Shown in pieces: positions 1 to 7,094 of a stretch of 64,000 nucleotides of DNA. This DNA comes from Billgrantia desiderata. Its GTDB lineage: Bacteria; Pseudomonadota; Gammaproteobacteria; Pseudomonadales; Halomonadaceae. The notes beneath the pieces were generated by a model that worked only from the letters and a program-made list of their open reading frames with translations, was not told the DNA's origin and made no database searches. Numbering within the stretch: the stretch's first letter is position 1; the number at the start of each line of letters is the position of its first letter. Location: assembly GCA_011742915.1 (NCBI GenBank), contig JAAQTN010000020.1, positions 20,180 to 84,179 of the forward strand, given 5' to 3'. Made by a program: the position numbers and the translations under genes.

Positions 1-2
1 GC

Positions 3-1052
3 AGCGGCCAGGCCCTGGAGCGCGGCGTGGTGATTCGCGACCCGGGGGCCTTCGAGACGCTGGCGCGAATCCGCAGCGCCGCCTTCGACAAGACCGGCAC
101 CCTCACCGCCGGGGAGCCGCAGGTGCAAGCCATGTACTCGACGGCCAACCTGTCTGAACCGGAGCTGCTGGCGCTGGCCTCGGTGGCGGCGCGTGGCAGC
201 GAGCACCCGTTGGCGCGGGCCGTGCGTCGCTATGTTCAAGATGCCCAGGATGCCGGGGCGGGCGGGGAGCTCGAGATCGTGCAGGCCGAGGAGGTCGGCG
301 GACGCGGGCGGCGGGTCTCACTTGGCGACGGGCGAGAGCTGCTGCTGGGCAGCCGTGCCTGGCTCGCCGAGCAGGGCGTTGCCACCCAGCAGGCCGCCGA
401 CTCGGGAGAAAGCGAAGTGCTGCTGGCCTGCGACGGTGCCCTGCTGGCGCGCTTCACCCTGGGCGAGACGGCCCTGCCCGGCACCGCAGAAACGCTGGCC
501 GAGTTGCGCCGTCACGGCCTCGCGCTGGCGCTGATCAGCGGCGACAGGGCGCCGGCGGTGAGGCGGCTGGCGGATGCGGTGGGCATGAAAGCGGAGGAGT
601 GCTATGCCGGGCGCAGCCCCGAGGCCAAGGCCAAGCTGCTGGCGGCCATGCCGCAGCCGTCGCTCTACGTTGGCGACGGGCTCAACGACGTGGTGGGGCT
701 GGCCACTGCCAGCGTCGGCGTGGCGCCGCTGGGTGCCAATAGCACGGTGCAGGAGGGCGCCAGCGTGGCGCTGCTGAAGCCCGGGGTGGCCGGGGTCGAG
801 GTGGCCTGGCGCCTGGCGCACCGCACGCGCCGGGTGATGCGCCAGAATCTGGTGCTCTCCGGCATCTACAACCTGCTGGCACTGGGGCTGGCGGTGGCCA
901 TGCCGATTCCGCCCTTGATAGCGGTGCTGGCCATGGTGGCCAGCTCGCTCAGCGTAGTGGCGAATTCGGCACGCCTGGCCCTGACCGGCGAGCGGGAGCC
1001 CCAGGTACGACAGCAGAGCCAGCAGGTGGGAGCGCTGGGCACGGCGCCGTGA
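3..1052 (+). CDS. Heavy-metal P-type ATPase, C-terminal part (5' end outside window)
   Basis: This is the catalytic half of a P1B-type metal-exporting ATPase of the inner membrane; the metal-binding and first membrane segments lie before the window. The reading frame is open from the first bases, so any start inside the window is internal. Visible are the phosphorylation motif FDKTGTLTAG about 26 residues in, the SEHPLARAV nucleotide-binding motif, an SGD motif, the hinge VGDGLND, and two C-terminal hydrophobic segments. After the GDGLND hinge most relatives read APAL; here it is VVGL, which is unusual. The C-terminal tail is hydrophilic. The metal (Cu, Zn, Cd) cannot be decided without the missing membrane region. 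A short inverted repeat (ACAGGC/GCCTGT, 1052-1070) follows the stop and may separate this gene from cobT. Confidence 0.85.
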   Translation, partial: SGQALERGVVIRDPGAFETLARIRSAAFDKTGTLTAGEPQVQAMYSTANLSEPELLALASVAARGSEHPLARAVRRYVQDAQDAGAGGELEIVQAEEVGGRGRRVSLGDGRELLLGSRAWLAEQGVATQQAADSGESEVLLACDGALLARFTLGETALPGTAETLAELRRHGLALALISGDRAPAVRRLADAVGMKAEECYAGRSPEAKAKLLAAMPQPSLYVGDGLNDVVGLATASVGVAPLGANSTVQEGASVALLKPGVAGVEVAWRLAHRTRRVMRQNLVLSGIYNLLALGLAVAMPIPPLIAVLAMVASSLSVVANSARLALTGEREPQVRQQSQQVGALGTAP

Positions 1053-1109
1053 CAGGCCGAGCCAGCCTGTTAAGATGGCGGCTGCCCCACGCCCTATCAG
1101 GATACGCTC

Positions 1110-2165
1110 ATGCTTGCCGATACCCTGGCCGCCATCGTACCGGTCGATGACGCTCTCGCCCCCGCCGTGCAGACACGCCTCGACAACCTCACCAAGCCCC
1201 CCGGCAGCCTGGGTCGTCTCGAATCGCTGGTCATCCAGCTTGCCTGTCTGAGCGGCAGCGCTGCGCCTGCTGTGAGCCCGCCCGGGGTGATCGTCTTCGC
1301 CGCCGACCATGGCGTGGCCGAAGAGGGCGTGTCGGCCTTTCCCCAGGAGGTCACGGCGCAGATGGTGGCCAACTTCGCCGCCGGCGGCGCCGCCATCAAC
1401 GTCTTCGCCCGCCAGATCGGCGCACGGCTCGAGGTCGTCGACGTGGGGGTGAAGGGCACCGTCGAAGGTGAGGGCGTGGTCCACGACAAGGTGCGCCCCG
1501 GCACCGCCAATTTCGCCCGCGAGGATGCCATGAGCCTGGCCGAGGCCCAGCGCGCCATCGAGGTCGGCATACGTGCCGCCGCGCGCAGCCACGCCGCCGG
1601 CTGCCGCTGCCTGATCGTCGGTGAGATGGGCATCGCCAACACCACCGCCAGCAGCGCCCTGCTGGCCGTCCTGAGCGGGCGGCCGGTGACCCGCCTGGTG
1701 GGGCAGGGGACGGGCATCGATATCTCGCGCCTGGCCCACAAGGCCGGGGTGATCGAAAGCGCCCTGGCGGCTTGCGATGCCGACCCCACCCGGCCCATGG
1801 AAGTGCTGGTCAAGCTCGGCGGGCTGGAGATCGCCGCCATGGCCGGCGCCTACCTGGGTGCGGCCGCCCGGCGCATGCCGATCCTGGTCGACGGCTTCAT
1901 CGCCACGGTGGCGGCGCTGGTGGCCTGCCGGCTCGTGCCTGCGCTGCGCGGCTACCTGATCTTCGGCCACCGTTCCTGCGAGCCGGGCCACGACGTGGCG
2001 CTGGAGCTGCTCGAGGCCGAGCCGCTGCTCGACATGCAGCTGCGCCTGGGTGAGGGCACCGGAGCGGCACTCGCCTTCCCGCTGCTCGAAGCCGCCTGCC
2101 GCATGCTGAGCGAGATGGCCACTTTCGATTCGGCCGGGGTGGCTGGCGCTGCCCCTGAGTCATGA
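1110..2165 (+). CDS. cobT: Nicotinate-nucleotide--dimethylbenzimidazole phosphoribosyltransferase
   Basis: This enzyme activates the lower ligand: it transfers phosphoribose from nicotinate mononucleotide to 5,6-dimethylbenzimidazole, giving alpha-ribazole phosphate. The 351-residue length fits the family. Diagnostic stretches include KPPGSLGRLE near the N-terminus, FAADHGVAEEGVSA, the GEMGIANTTAS substrate loop, and GHRSCEPGH near the C-terminus. AGGA lies about 10 bases upstream of the ATG. It is the first gene of a tightly packed late-pathway operon (cobT-cbiB-cobD-cobU-cobS-cobC) and is separated from the ATPase gene by only 57 bases. BluB, which makes its base substrate, is encoded about 30 kb downstream. 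Confidence 0.95.
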   Translation: MLADTLAAIVPVDDALAPAVQTRLDNLTKPPGSLGRLESLVIQLACLSGSAAPAVSPPGVIVFAADHGVAEEGVSAFPQEVTAQMVANFAAGGAAINVFARQIGARLEVVDVGVKGTVEGEGVVHDKVRPGTANFAREDAMSLAEAQRAIEVGIRAAARSHAAGCRCLIVGEMGIANTTASSALLAVLSGRPVTRLVGQGTGIDISRLAHKAGVIESALAACDADPTRPMEVLVKLGGLEIAAMAGAYLGAAARRMPILVDGFIATVAALVACRLVPALRGYLIFGHRSCEPGHDVALELLEAEPLLDMQLRLGEGTGAALAFPLLEAACRMLSEMATFDSAGVAGAAPES

Positions 2166-2175
2166 GCGCCGAGGC

Positions 2176-3156
2176 ATGAGCGTCGAGCCGCTGAGCCTGG
2201 CCCTGCTGGCACTGCTGCTGGGGGCCATCGCGCTGGATCTGCTGATCGGCGACCCGCCCTGGCTTCCCCATCCGGTGGTCGCCATGGGGCGGCTGATCGA
2301 GGTGCTGGAGCGTCGCTGGAACCACGGCAGCCCGCGAGCCCGTCGCTGCAAGGGCTTTCTGCTCACCGGTTGCGTGGTGGCGCTCGTCTATGCGCTGGCC
2401 TGGAGTGGGCTGGCGCTGCTCGCCTGGCTGCACCCCTGGCTTGGGCGCATCGGCGAACTGCTGTTGCTGGCCAGCGCGCTTGCCATCAAGGGGCTGCGCG
2501 ATGCCGCCTTCGCGGTGGCCGACCCGCTGGTCAAGGGCGACCTCGCAGGTGCGCGCCGGGCCGTTGCGATGATCGTCGGGCGCGACACCGATACCCTCGA
2601 CGAGGCCGGCGTGACCCGGGCCACGGTGGAAACCGTGGCCGAGAACACGGTCGATGGCATCACCGCGCCGCTGTTCTGGGCGCTGCTCGGCGGGGCGCCG
2701 CTGGCGCTGGCCTACAAGGCGGTGAATACGCTGGACTCCATGGTCGGCCATCGCAGTGAGCGCTACGCCGATTTCGGCTACGCTTCGGCCAGGCTCGACG
2801 ACCTGGCCAACTGGGTGCCGGCCCGGCTCACCGCCCTGAGCATGTGGCTGGCCGCCCTGGCGCTGCCGGGGGCGCGCTGGCGAGGGGCACTGGCCGGCAC
2901 CTGGCGCGAGGCGCCGGGCCACCCCAGCCCCAACGCCGGCTGGCCCGAAGCGATGATGGCGTACCTGCTCGGCGTGCAGCTCGGCGGCACCAATACCTAC
3001 GGCGGGCGGGTCTCAGAGCGGGTAAGGCTGGGCGAGCCGCACGAGCCGCTGCGGGTCGTCCATATCGAACGTGCCGTGCGCCACATGCATGGCGCCTGGG
3101 CCGTGTTCTTCCTGCTGATGGCCGCCGTGGCCGGGGTGCGGAGCGCCTGGGCATGA
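2176..3156 (+). CDS. cbiB: Adenosylcobinamide-phosphate synthase (CbiB/CobD family)
   Basis: This membrane enzyme joins aminopropanol phosphate to adenosylcobyric acid. At 326 residues it has the family length. It shows several hydrophobic segments, the early LLIGDPPWLPHPV motif, the central TVETVAENTVDGITAPLFW signature, and YKAVNTLDSMVGHRSERY. The start chosen lies 10 bases after the cobT stop; an ATG at 2162 opens only a five-codon frame. It is followed by the threonine-phosphate decarboxylase gene, which supplies the aminopropanol phosphate. Note that cobD is the name for this enzyme in the Pseudomonas denitrificans nomenclature. Confidence 0.93.
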   Translation: MSVEPLSLALLALLLGAIALDLLIGDPPWLPHPVVAMGRLIEVLERRWNHGSPRARRCKGFLLTGCVVALVYALAWSGLALLAWLHPWLGRIGELLLLASALAIKGLRDAAFAVADPLVKGDLAGARRAVAMIVGRDTDTLDEAGVTRATVETVAENTVDGITAPLFWALLGGAPLALAYKAVNTLDSMVGHRSERYADFGYASARLDDLANWVPARLTALSMWLAALALPGARWRGALAGTWREAPGHPSPNAGWPEAMMAYLLGVQLGGTNTYGGRVSERVRLGEPHEPLRVVHIERAVRHMHGAWAVFFLLMAAVAGVRSAWA

Positions 3157-3172
3157 GCGAGGGGGGAGACGC

Positions 3173-4273
3173 ATGAGCGACTGGCCGAGCCATGGCGGGC
3201 GCCCCGAGCAGCTGCTGCCGCGCTTCGGCCTCGCTGGCGACAGTGAGGTCATCGACTTCAGTGCCAACCTCAACCCGCTGGGGCCGCCGCCCTGGCTGGC
3301 GCAGCGGCTCGCCGCCTGCGTGACGGAACTCGCCGTCTATCCCGACCCTGACTATGGCGAGGCGCGAGACGCTATCGCCATGAGCGAAGGGCTCGGGCCC
3401 GAGCAGGCAAGGCTCACCAACGGCGGCGCCGAGGCGATCTTCCTCGCTGCGGCGCTGCTGGCCAGGCAGGGGGCGCGTCGGGCCGCGATCGTGCAGCCCA
3501 CCTTCGGCGAGTATGAGCGGGCCTGCCGCCACTACGGCATCGCCGTGGAGCACGTCGAGCTGGCGCCGGGCAGTTTTGCGCTGGATGAGGCACGTGCCGA
3601 TGAGGCCATGCGCGATGCCGGCGCGCTGTTCCTGTGTCGCCCCAACAACCCTACCGGAACGCTGATCGAGCGCGGGATCGTCGAGCGCCTGCTGGTAGCG
3701 GGCCGTCGCCACGGCGCCATGCTGGTGGTGGACGAGGCGTTCGTCGATTTCGTCACGCCGGACGAGCGGCTCACGCCGCTGCTGGCTCGCTTCGACAACC
3801 TGCTGCTGCTGCGTTCGATGACCAAGCTGTATGCCATTCCCGGCCTGCGGTTGGGCTACCTGCTGGGCTCAGCCGCCGCGGTAAACGCTATTGCCGAGTT
3901 GCAGCCGCCGTGGAGCGTCAACGCCCTGGCGGCGGGGCTGGTCGCGCCGCTGTTGGCGGACCGGGACTATCTGACGCGAACCCGCGCCTGGCTCGACGCC
4001 GAGCGCCCCTGGCTGCAGGGCGAGCTCGCAGCGCTGGGGCTCGACGTCGTGCCGTCCCACGCCAACTTCCTGTTGTTCAGGGATGCTCGGCTTCAGGATG
4101 CTCACGGCGGGTCGATGCCGGCGCTGCTGGAACACCTGGCGCGCGGCGGCATTCTCGTCCGTCATACCCACCATTTCATCGGCCTCGAGGGCGCCTGGCT
4201 GCGGGTGGCGGTGCGCTCGCGGCCGGAGAACCGGGCGCTGGTCGAGGCCATCGCGCGTTGGAGACATCCATGA
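3173..4273 (+). CDS. cobD: L-threonine-O-3-phosphate decarboxylase
   Basis: A PLP-dependent class I/II aminotransferase-fold enzyme of 366 residues that makes (R)-1-amino-2-propanol O-2-phosphate for the nucleotide loop. Visible are the N-terminal HGG motif, DFSANLNPLGPP, the PNNPTG motif near residue 160, the VVDEAFVDF stretch, and SMTKLYAIPGLRLGY, which carries the PLP-binding lysine. A histidinol-phosphate aminotransferase is the main alternative, but the DFSANLNPLGPP opening and the operon position favour CobD (called CobC in the P. denitrificans scheme). The start follows a purine-rich GGGGGAG stretch. The 3' end overlaps cobU by ATGA, suggesting translational coupling. No gene for the kinase that makes L-threonine phosphate is visible in this window. 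Confidence 0.92.
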   Translation: MSDWPSHGGRPEQLLPRFGLAGDSEVIDFSANLNPLGPPPWLAQRLAACVTELAVYPDPDYGEARDAIAMSEGLGPEQARLTNGGAEAIFLAAALLARQGARRAAIVQPTFGEYERACRHYGIAVEHVELAPGSFALDEARADEAMRDAGALFLCRPNNPTGTLIERGIVERLLVAGRRHGAMLVVDEAFVDFVTPDERLTPLLARFDNLLLLRSMTKLYAIPGLRLGYLLGSAAAVNAIAELQPPWSVNALAAGLVAPLLADRDYLTRTRAWLDAERPWLQGELAALGLDVVPSHANFLLFRDARLQDAHGGSMPALLEHLARGGILVRHTHHFIGLEGAWLRVAVRSRPENRALVEAIARWRHP

Positions 4274-4827
4274 TCGCTTTCATCAGCGGCGGGGCACGCT
4301 CCGGCAAGAGCACCCATGCCGAAGCCCTGGCACGACGCTGGCAGGCCGAGCGGGGCGGGGCGCGCTACTACCTGGCGACCGCCAGGAGCGGCGGCGACGA
4401 GTGGCAGGCCCGCATCGGCCGTCATCGGCAAGTCCGGGGCGAGGGCTGGATCACCCTGGAGGAGCCGGTGGATCTCATCGCCGCCCTCGAGCGGGTGGCG
4501 CCCGGCAGCACGCTGCTGCTCGACTGCCTGACCCTGTGGGCCAGCCAACTGCTCTATGCAAGCGAGTATGCCGGCGAGCTCGACGAGGCGCGGGGCATTG
4601 CCATGCTCGAGCGCCTGCTGGCCGAGGCCCGGCAGCGCGACGTGGCGCTGGTGATCGTCTCCAACGACGTCAACGAGGGCATGCCCCCCGAGGACGCCGA
4701 GGTGTGGCGCTACCTGGCTTTTCTGCAGCGGGCTCACCGCTTGGTGGCGCAGGAGGCGGACGAGGTGATCCAGGTGATGGCAGGGCTGCCGCAGGTGTGG
4801 AAACGCCGTGGTGAGGAGCGCTCATGA
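4270..4827 (+). CDS. cobU: Adenosylcobinamide kinase / adenosylcobinamide-phosphate guanylyltransferase
   Basis: This 185-residue bifunctional enzyme phosphorylates adenosylcobinamide and then activates it with GTP. The P-loop SGGARSGKST (residues 6-15) is intact, and RIGRHRQVR supplies the conserved histidine region that carries the GMP in characterised CobU. The C-terminal signature that usually reads like VSNEVG-GIVP...R..RD..G..NQ is altered here to VSNDVNEGMPPEDAEVWRYL. A second, shorter CobU-like gene downstream keeps a more typical version of that segment but has a damaged P-loop. Both ends overlap neighbours by ATGA. Confidence 0.9.
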   Translation: MIAFISGGARSGKSTHAEALARRWQAERGGARYYLATARSGGDEWQARIGRHRQVRGEGWITLEEPVDLIAALERVAPGSTLLLDCLTLWASQLLYASEYAGELDEARGIAMLERLLAEARQRDVALVIVSNDVNEGMPPEDAEVWRYLAFLQRAHRLVAQEADEVIQVMAGLPQVWKRRGEERS

Positions 4828-5582
4828 AAGACGCCGCCTTTGGCCTGGTGCTGGCGCTGCAGTTCCTGACCCGCCTGCCGCTGCCGTTCGCCTGCCCCTG
4901 GACGCCGGCCACTCGGCTCTGGGCGGTACGCTGCTATCCGCTGGTGGGCGTGCTGCTCGGCGGCCTGCTGGCGGCGACGGCCGCGCTGTTCGAGAGCCTG
5001 CTACCTGCACCGCTGCTGGCGCTGGCGCTGCTCACGCTATGGGTGGCGCTCTCCGGCGGGCTGCACCTGGACGGCCTGATGGACGTCGCAGACGCCCTGG
5101 GCAGCAACGCGCCGCTGGAGCGCAAGTGGGAGATCATGAAGGATCCCCATGTGGGCAGCTTCGGCATCCTGGCGCTGGTGTTCCTGCTGCTGTGGAAGGC
5201 CGCGCTGCTGTTCGTGCTGCTCGACGCCGGCGCCAGCCTGCTGCTGCTGGTGATGATCCTGGGGCTGGGCCGCCTGGCAGCCGTGGCGCTGCTGGTGCTG
5301 GCCCCGGCGGCACGGCCCGAGGGCATGGCCGCCAGCTGGAAGCGCGATCTTTCACCGCGCGATCTCTGGCTCGCGGCGCTGCCGCTGCTGCCGCTGGCCG
5401 CGCTGGTGCCGGGAGGCGTGTGGCTGTGCCTTGCACTGGCGCCGTTCCTGATGCTCTATGCCTGGGGCATGCTGCGCGCCTTCAAGGGCATCAACGGCGA
5501 TATCGTCGGAACCGCAATCGAGGGAGGAGAGCTATGGCTGCTGCTGGTCGCCTGGAGCTGGTGGTCGTTCGTCACGGGGTGA
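4824..5582 (+). CDS. cobS: Adenosylcobinamide-GDP ribazoletransferase (cobalamin synthase)
   Basis: This integral membrane enzyme joins adenosylcobinamide-GDP with alpha-ribazole (phosphate) to form adenosylcobalamin (phosphate). The 252-residue protein shows LALQFLTRLPLP at the N-terminus, the acidic metal-binding segment SGGLHLDGLMDVADALGS, and WEIMKDPHVGSFG, all hallmarks of the family, plus several hydrophobic helices. The start overlaps the cobU stop by ATGA. The 3' end overlaps the next gene by 49 bases, so the cobC ribosome-binding site lies inside this coding sequence. Confidence 0.94.
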   Translation: MKDAAFGLVLALQFLTRLPLPFACPWTPATRLWAVRCYPLVGVLLGGLLAATAALFESLLPAPLLALALLTLWVALSGGLHLDGLMDVADALGSNAPLERKWEIMKDPHVGSFGILALVFLLLWKAALLFVLLDAGASLLLLVMILGLGRLAAVALLVLAPAARPEGMAASWKRDLSPRDLWLAALPLLPLAALVPGGVWLCLALAPFLMLYAWGMLRAFKGINGDIVGTAIEGGELWLLLVAWSWWSFVTG

Positions 5583-6175
5583 CGCAGTGGAATCGCGAGC
5601 GTCGCTACCAGGGGCAGCGCGACATCCCGCTGCTGCTACCCGAGGCCTTGCCTGGTCTCGATCGGCTGCGCGAGGCGCTGGAGGAGCAAACCTTCGATGC
5701 CGTGCACTGCAGCGATTTGACCCGCTGCCGGCAGACCCTGGCGCACGTGGTCGAAGGGCGCGAGCGGGCCTGGCCGACGCACTTCGATGCGCGCCTGCGC
5801 GAGCTCGACTTCGGCGACTACGAGGGGCGCACCTATGATGAGCTGAAGTCGCAGCCCTTCTATCGCGCCTGGATCGACAGCGAAGGCCAGCAGCCGCCGC
5901 CCGGCGGCGAATCCACCGCCGAGCTGCGCCAGCGGCTCGACGACTGGTTCGCCGACCTCGTGAACGGCTGCTCGCCGCACGGCCACCATCGCGCGCTGGT
6001 GGTCTGCCATGGCGGGGTGATTCGCGAGCTGCGCCGCCGCTTCGAGGGCATCGGCTTCTGGGAGGGCGGCGTCGTTCAGGCCGAGGGGCGCCGATTCACC
6101 TTCACTCATGACGGGGAGCGCTGGAAATGCAGCTCTTCATCGGCGGTACCTGCGCCGGCAAGCGCGGCGTCGTAA
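5534..6175 (+). CDS. cobC: Alpha-ribazole phosphatase, histidine phosphatase family
   Basis: A 213-residue phosphoglycerate-mutase-like phosphatase, predicted to remove the 5'-phosphate from alpha-ribazole phosphate or adenosylcobalamin phosphate. The catalytic RHG motif is in VVVRHGVTQWNRE, the second histidine in VVCHGGVIRE, and LRELDFGDYEG lies between. The ATG at 5534 has the strong upstream sequence GGGAGGAG. A longer open frame exists upstream, but it only shadows cobS. It overlaps cobS by 49 bases and the next gene by another 49 bases, an unusually compressed operon end. Confidence 0.9.
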   Translation: MAAAGRLELVVVRHGVTQWNRERRYQGQRDIPLLLPEALPGLDRLREALEEQTFDAVHCSDLTRCRQTLAHVVEGRERAWPTHFDARLRELDFGDYEGRTYDELKSQPFYRAWIDSEGQQPPPGGESTAELRQRLDDWFADLVNGCSPHGHHRALVVCHGGVIRELRRRFEGIGFWEGGVVQAEGRRFTFTHDGERWKCSSSSAVPAPASAAS

Positions 6176-6555
6176 GGCAACGCTTCGAGGAGCCACGCTG
6201 GCACTCCGCCCATGCGCGAGACCGGCTCGAGGCGTGGCCTTCGGTTGCCGACACCGCATGCCTGGTGCTGGAGGGCTGGGAGCGCTGGATCGGCGAGCGG
6301 CTCGCCGCCGAGCCCGACGACGACCGGCTGCGCCAGGCCATGGTGCGGGAGCTGGATGCGCTGCGGGCCTGGGAGGCCGAACGCGGCGGCCAGGCGGTGC
6401 TGATCCTGCTCGAGATGGGCCGCGGTATCGTGCCTCTCGGCCTGGAGAACAGGCGCCTGCGCGACCTCAACGGCTGGCTGGCCCAGGATGCCGCGGCCCG
6501 CTGCGAGCGGGTGTGGTACGTATGGAACGGACTGGTGAAAGAGCTAAGTTGTTGA
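6127..6555 (+). CDS. Short CobU-like protein with altered P-loop (function uncertain)
   Basis: A 142-residue protein clearly related to the CobU kinase/guanylyltransferase but about 40 residues shorter. The N-terminus MQLFIGGTCAGKRG resembles the CobU P-loop, yet the Ser/Thr that normally follows the invariant Lys is Arg. The segment between the P-loop and the histidine region is mostly missing (WHSAHARDRL may be its remnant). The C-terminal half is typical: LEMGRGIVP, then ENRRLRDLNGWLAQ. The full-length CobU upstream is atypical in exactly that C-terminal segment. It overlaps cobC by 49 bases and ends the operon. It may be a specialised partner, a guanylyltransferase-only version or a decaying paralogue; I cannot decide. 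Confidence 0.7.
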   Translation: MQLFIGGTCAGKRGVVRQRFEEPRWHSAHARDRLEAWPSVADTACLVLEGWERWIGERLAAEPDDDRLRQAMVRELDALRAWEAERGGQAVLILLEMGRGIVPLGLENRRLRDLNGWLAQDAAARCERVWYVWNGLVKELSC

Positions 6556-6583
6556 TCTATATCAGCCTGAGCGCAACGGTGCG

Positions 6584-6612
6584 TTGACGTTCGTCGGCGC
6601 TGTTGTTAGCTT
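6584..6612 (+). promoter_or_regulatory. Candidate promoter for the btuB riboswitch leader
   Basis: TTGACG (6584-6589) and TAGCTT (6607-6612) are separated by 17 bases, a reasonable sigma-70 arrangement with a moderate -10 element. Transcription would begin just upstream of the cobalamin riboswitch. This is a pattern match only. Confidence 0.35.
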
Positions 6613-6634
6613 ACGCCCACTCTCAGGCGCCTCA

Positions 6635-6835
6635 TTGTCCTATCGAGGTTAAACGGGAAGTCGGTGGTTCTCTTCGCAGTCGAAGAGGCGCATTCCGACG
6701 CTGCCCCCGCAACGGTGATCGAGTGCAGGTCCATCATCACGCCACTGTGCTTTGCATGGGAAGGCGATGGACCCGGAGCGTGTAGTCGGCGCTTCACTCG
6801 TCAGCCCGGAGACCGGCCTGAGAGCGGGAAACATC
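6635..6835 (+). ncRNA. Cobalamin (adenosylcobalamin) riboswitch upstream of btuB
   Basis: All the usual landmarks occur in order: the GAGGTTAAACGGGAAGTCGGTG stem region near 6644-6665, the conserved B12 box GCCCCCGCAACGGTGA (6703-6718), the TGGGAAGGCGATG segment near 6758-6770, and the 3' closing CAGCCCGGAGACCGG (6802-6816). The riboswitch lies in a 539-base stretch without genes between the CobU-like gene and btuB, and should lower btuB/btuFCD expression when cobalamin is plentiful. The boundaries are approximate. Confidence 0.93.
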
Positions 6836-7059
6836 TTACAAATCGCCGAGCGGGATGAAGCGCAAGGCGCACGCAGCGCAAAAACCGGAGCCTATGTGGT
6901 ATAGGTGAGGATTTTGAGCAGCGCGCAACGCAGCGATTCGCTCGCGCAGGCATTTGTAGGTGTTTCCCTCATGCCGGGTTGCGGTGGGCTACCTCGAGGC
7001 AGGGCCGCACCTCTCCCTTTCTCGATCCCCTTCACGCCACCCCGGCTTCGCCTAGAAGA

Positions 7060-7077
7060 CCGTGCGGGTAGGCACGG
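7060..7077 (+). promoter_or_regulatory. Hairpin just before the btuB ribosome-binding site
   Basis: CCGTGC and GCACGG form a perfect 6-bp stem with a 6-base loop, ending five bases before the AAGGGA ribosome-binding site (7083-7088) of btuB. About 225 bases separate it from the riboswitch core. It may belong to the expression platform that hides or exposes the ribosome-binding site. I see no run of T after it, so a terminator role is unlikely. The rest of 6836-7059 shows no gene that I can support. Confidence 0.35.
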
Positions 7078-7094
7078 CGAGCAAGGGAATCGAA

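Noticed and set aside
318-1991. Long minus-strand open frame across the ATPase and cobT genes
   Set aside because: It crosses two well-supported genes and their spacer, and its translation has no recognisable domain.
6603-6858. Small open frames of 60-70 codons inside the btuB leader
   Set aside because: They coincide with the riboswitch core, and their translations are not protein-like.
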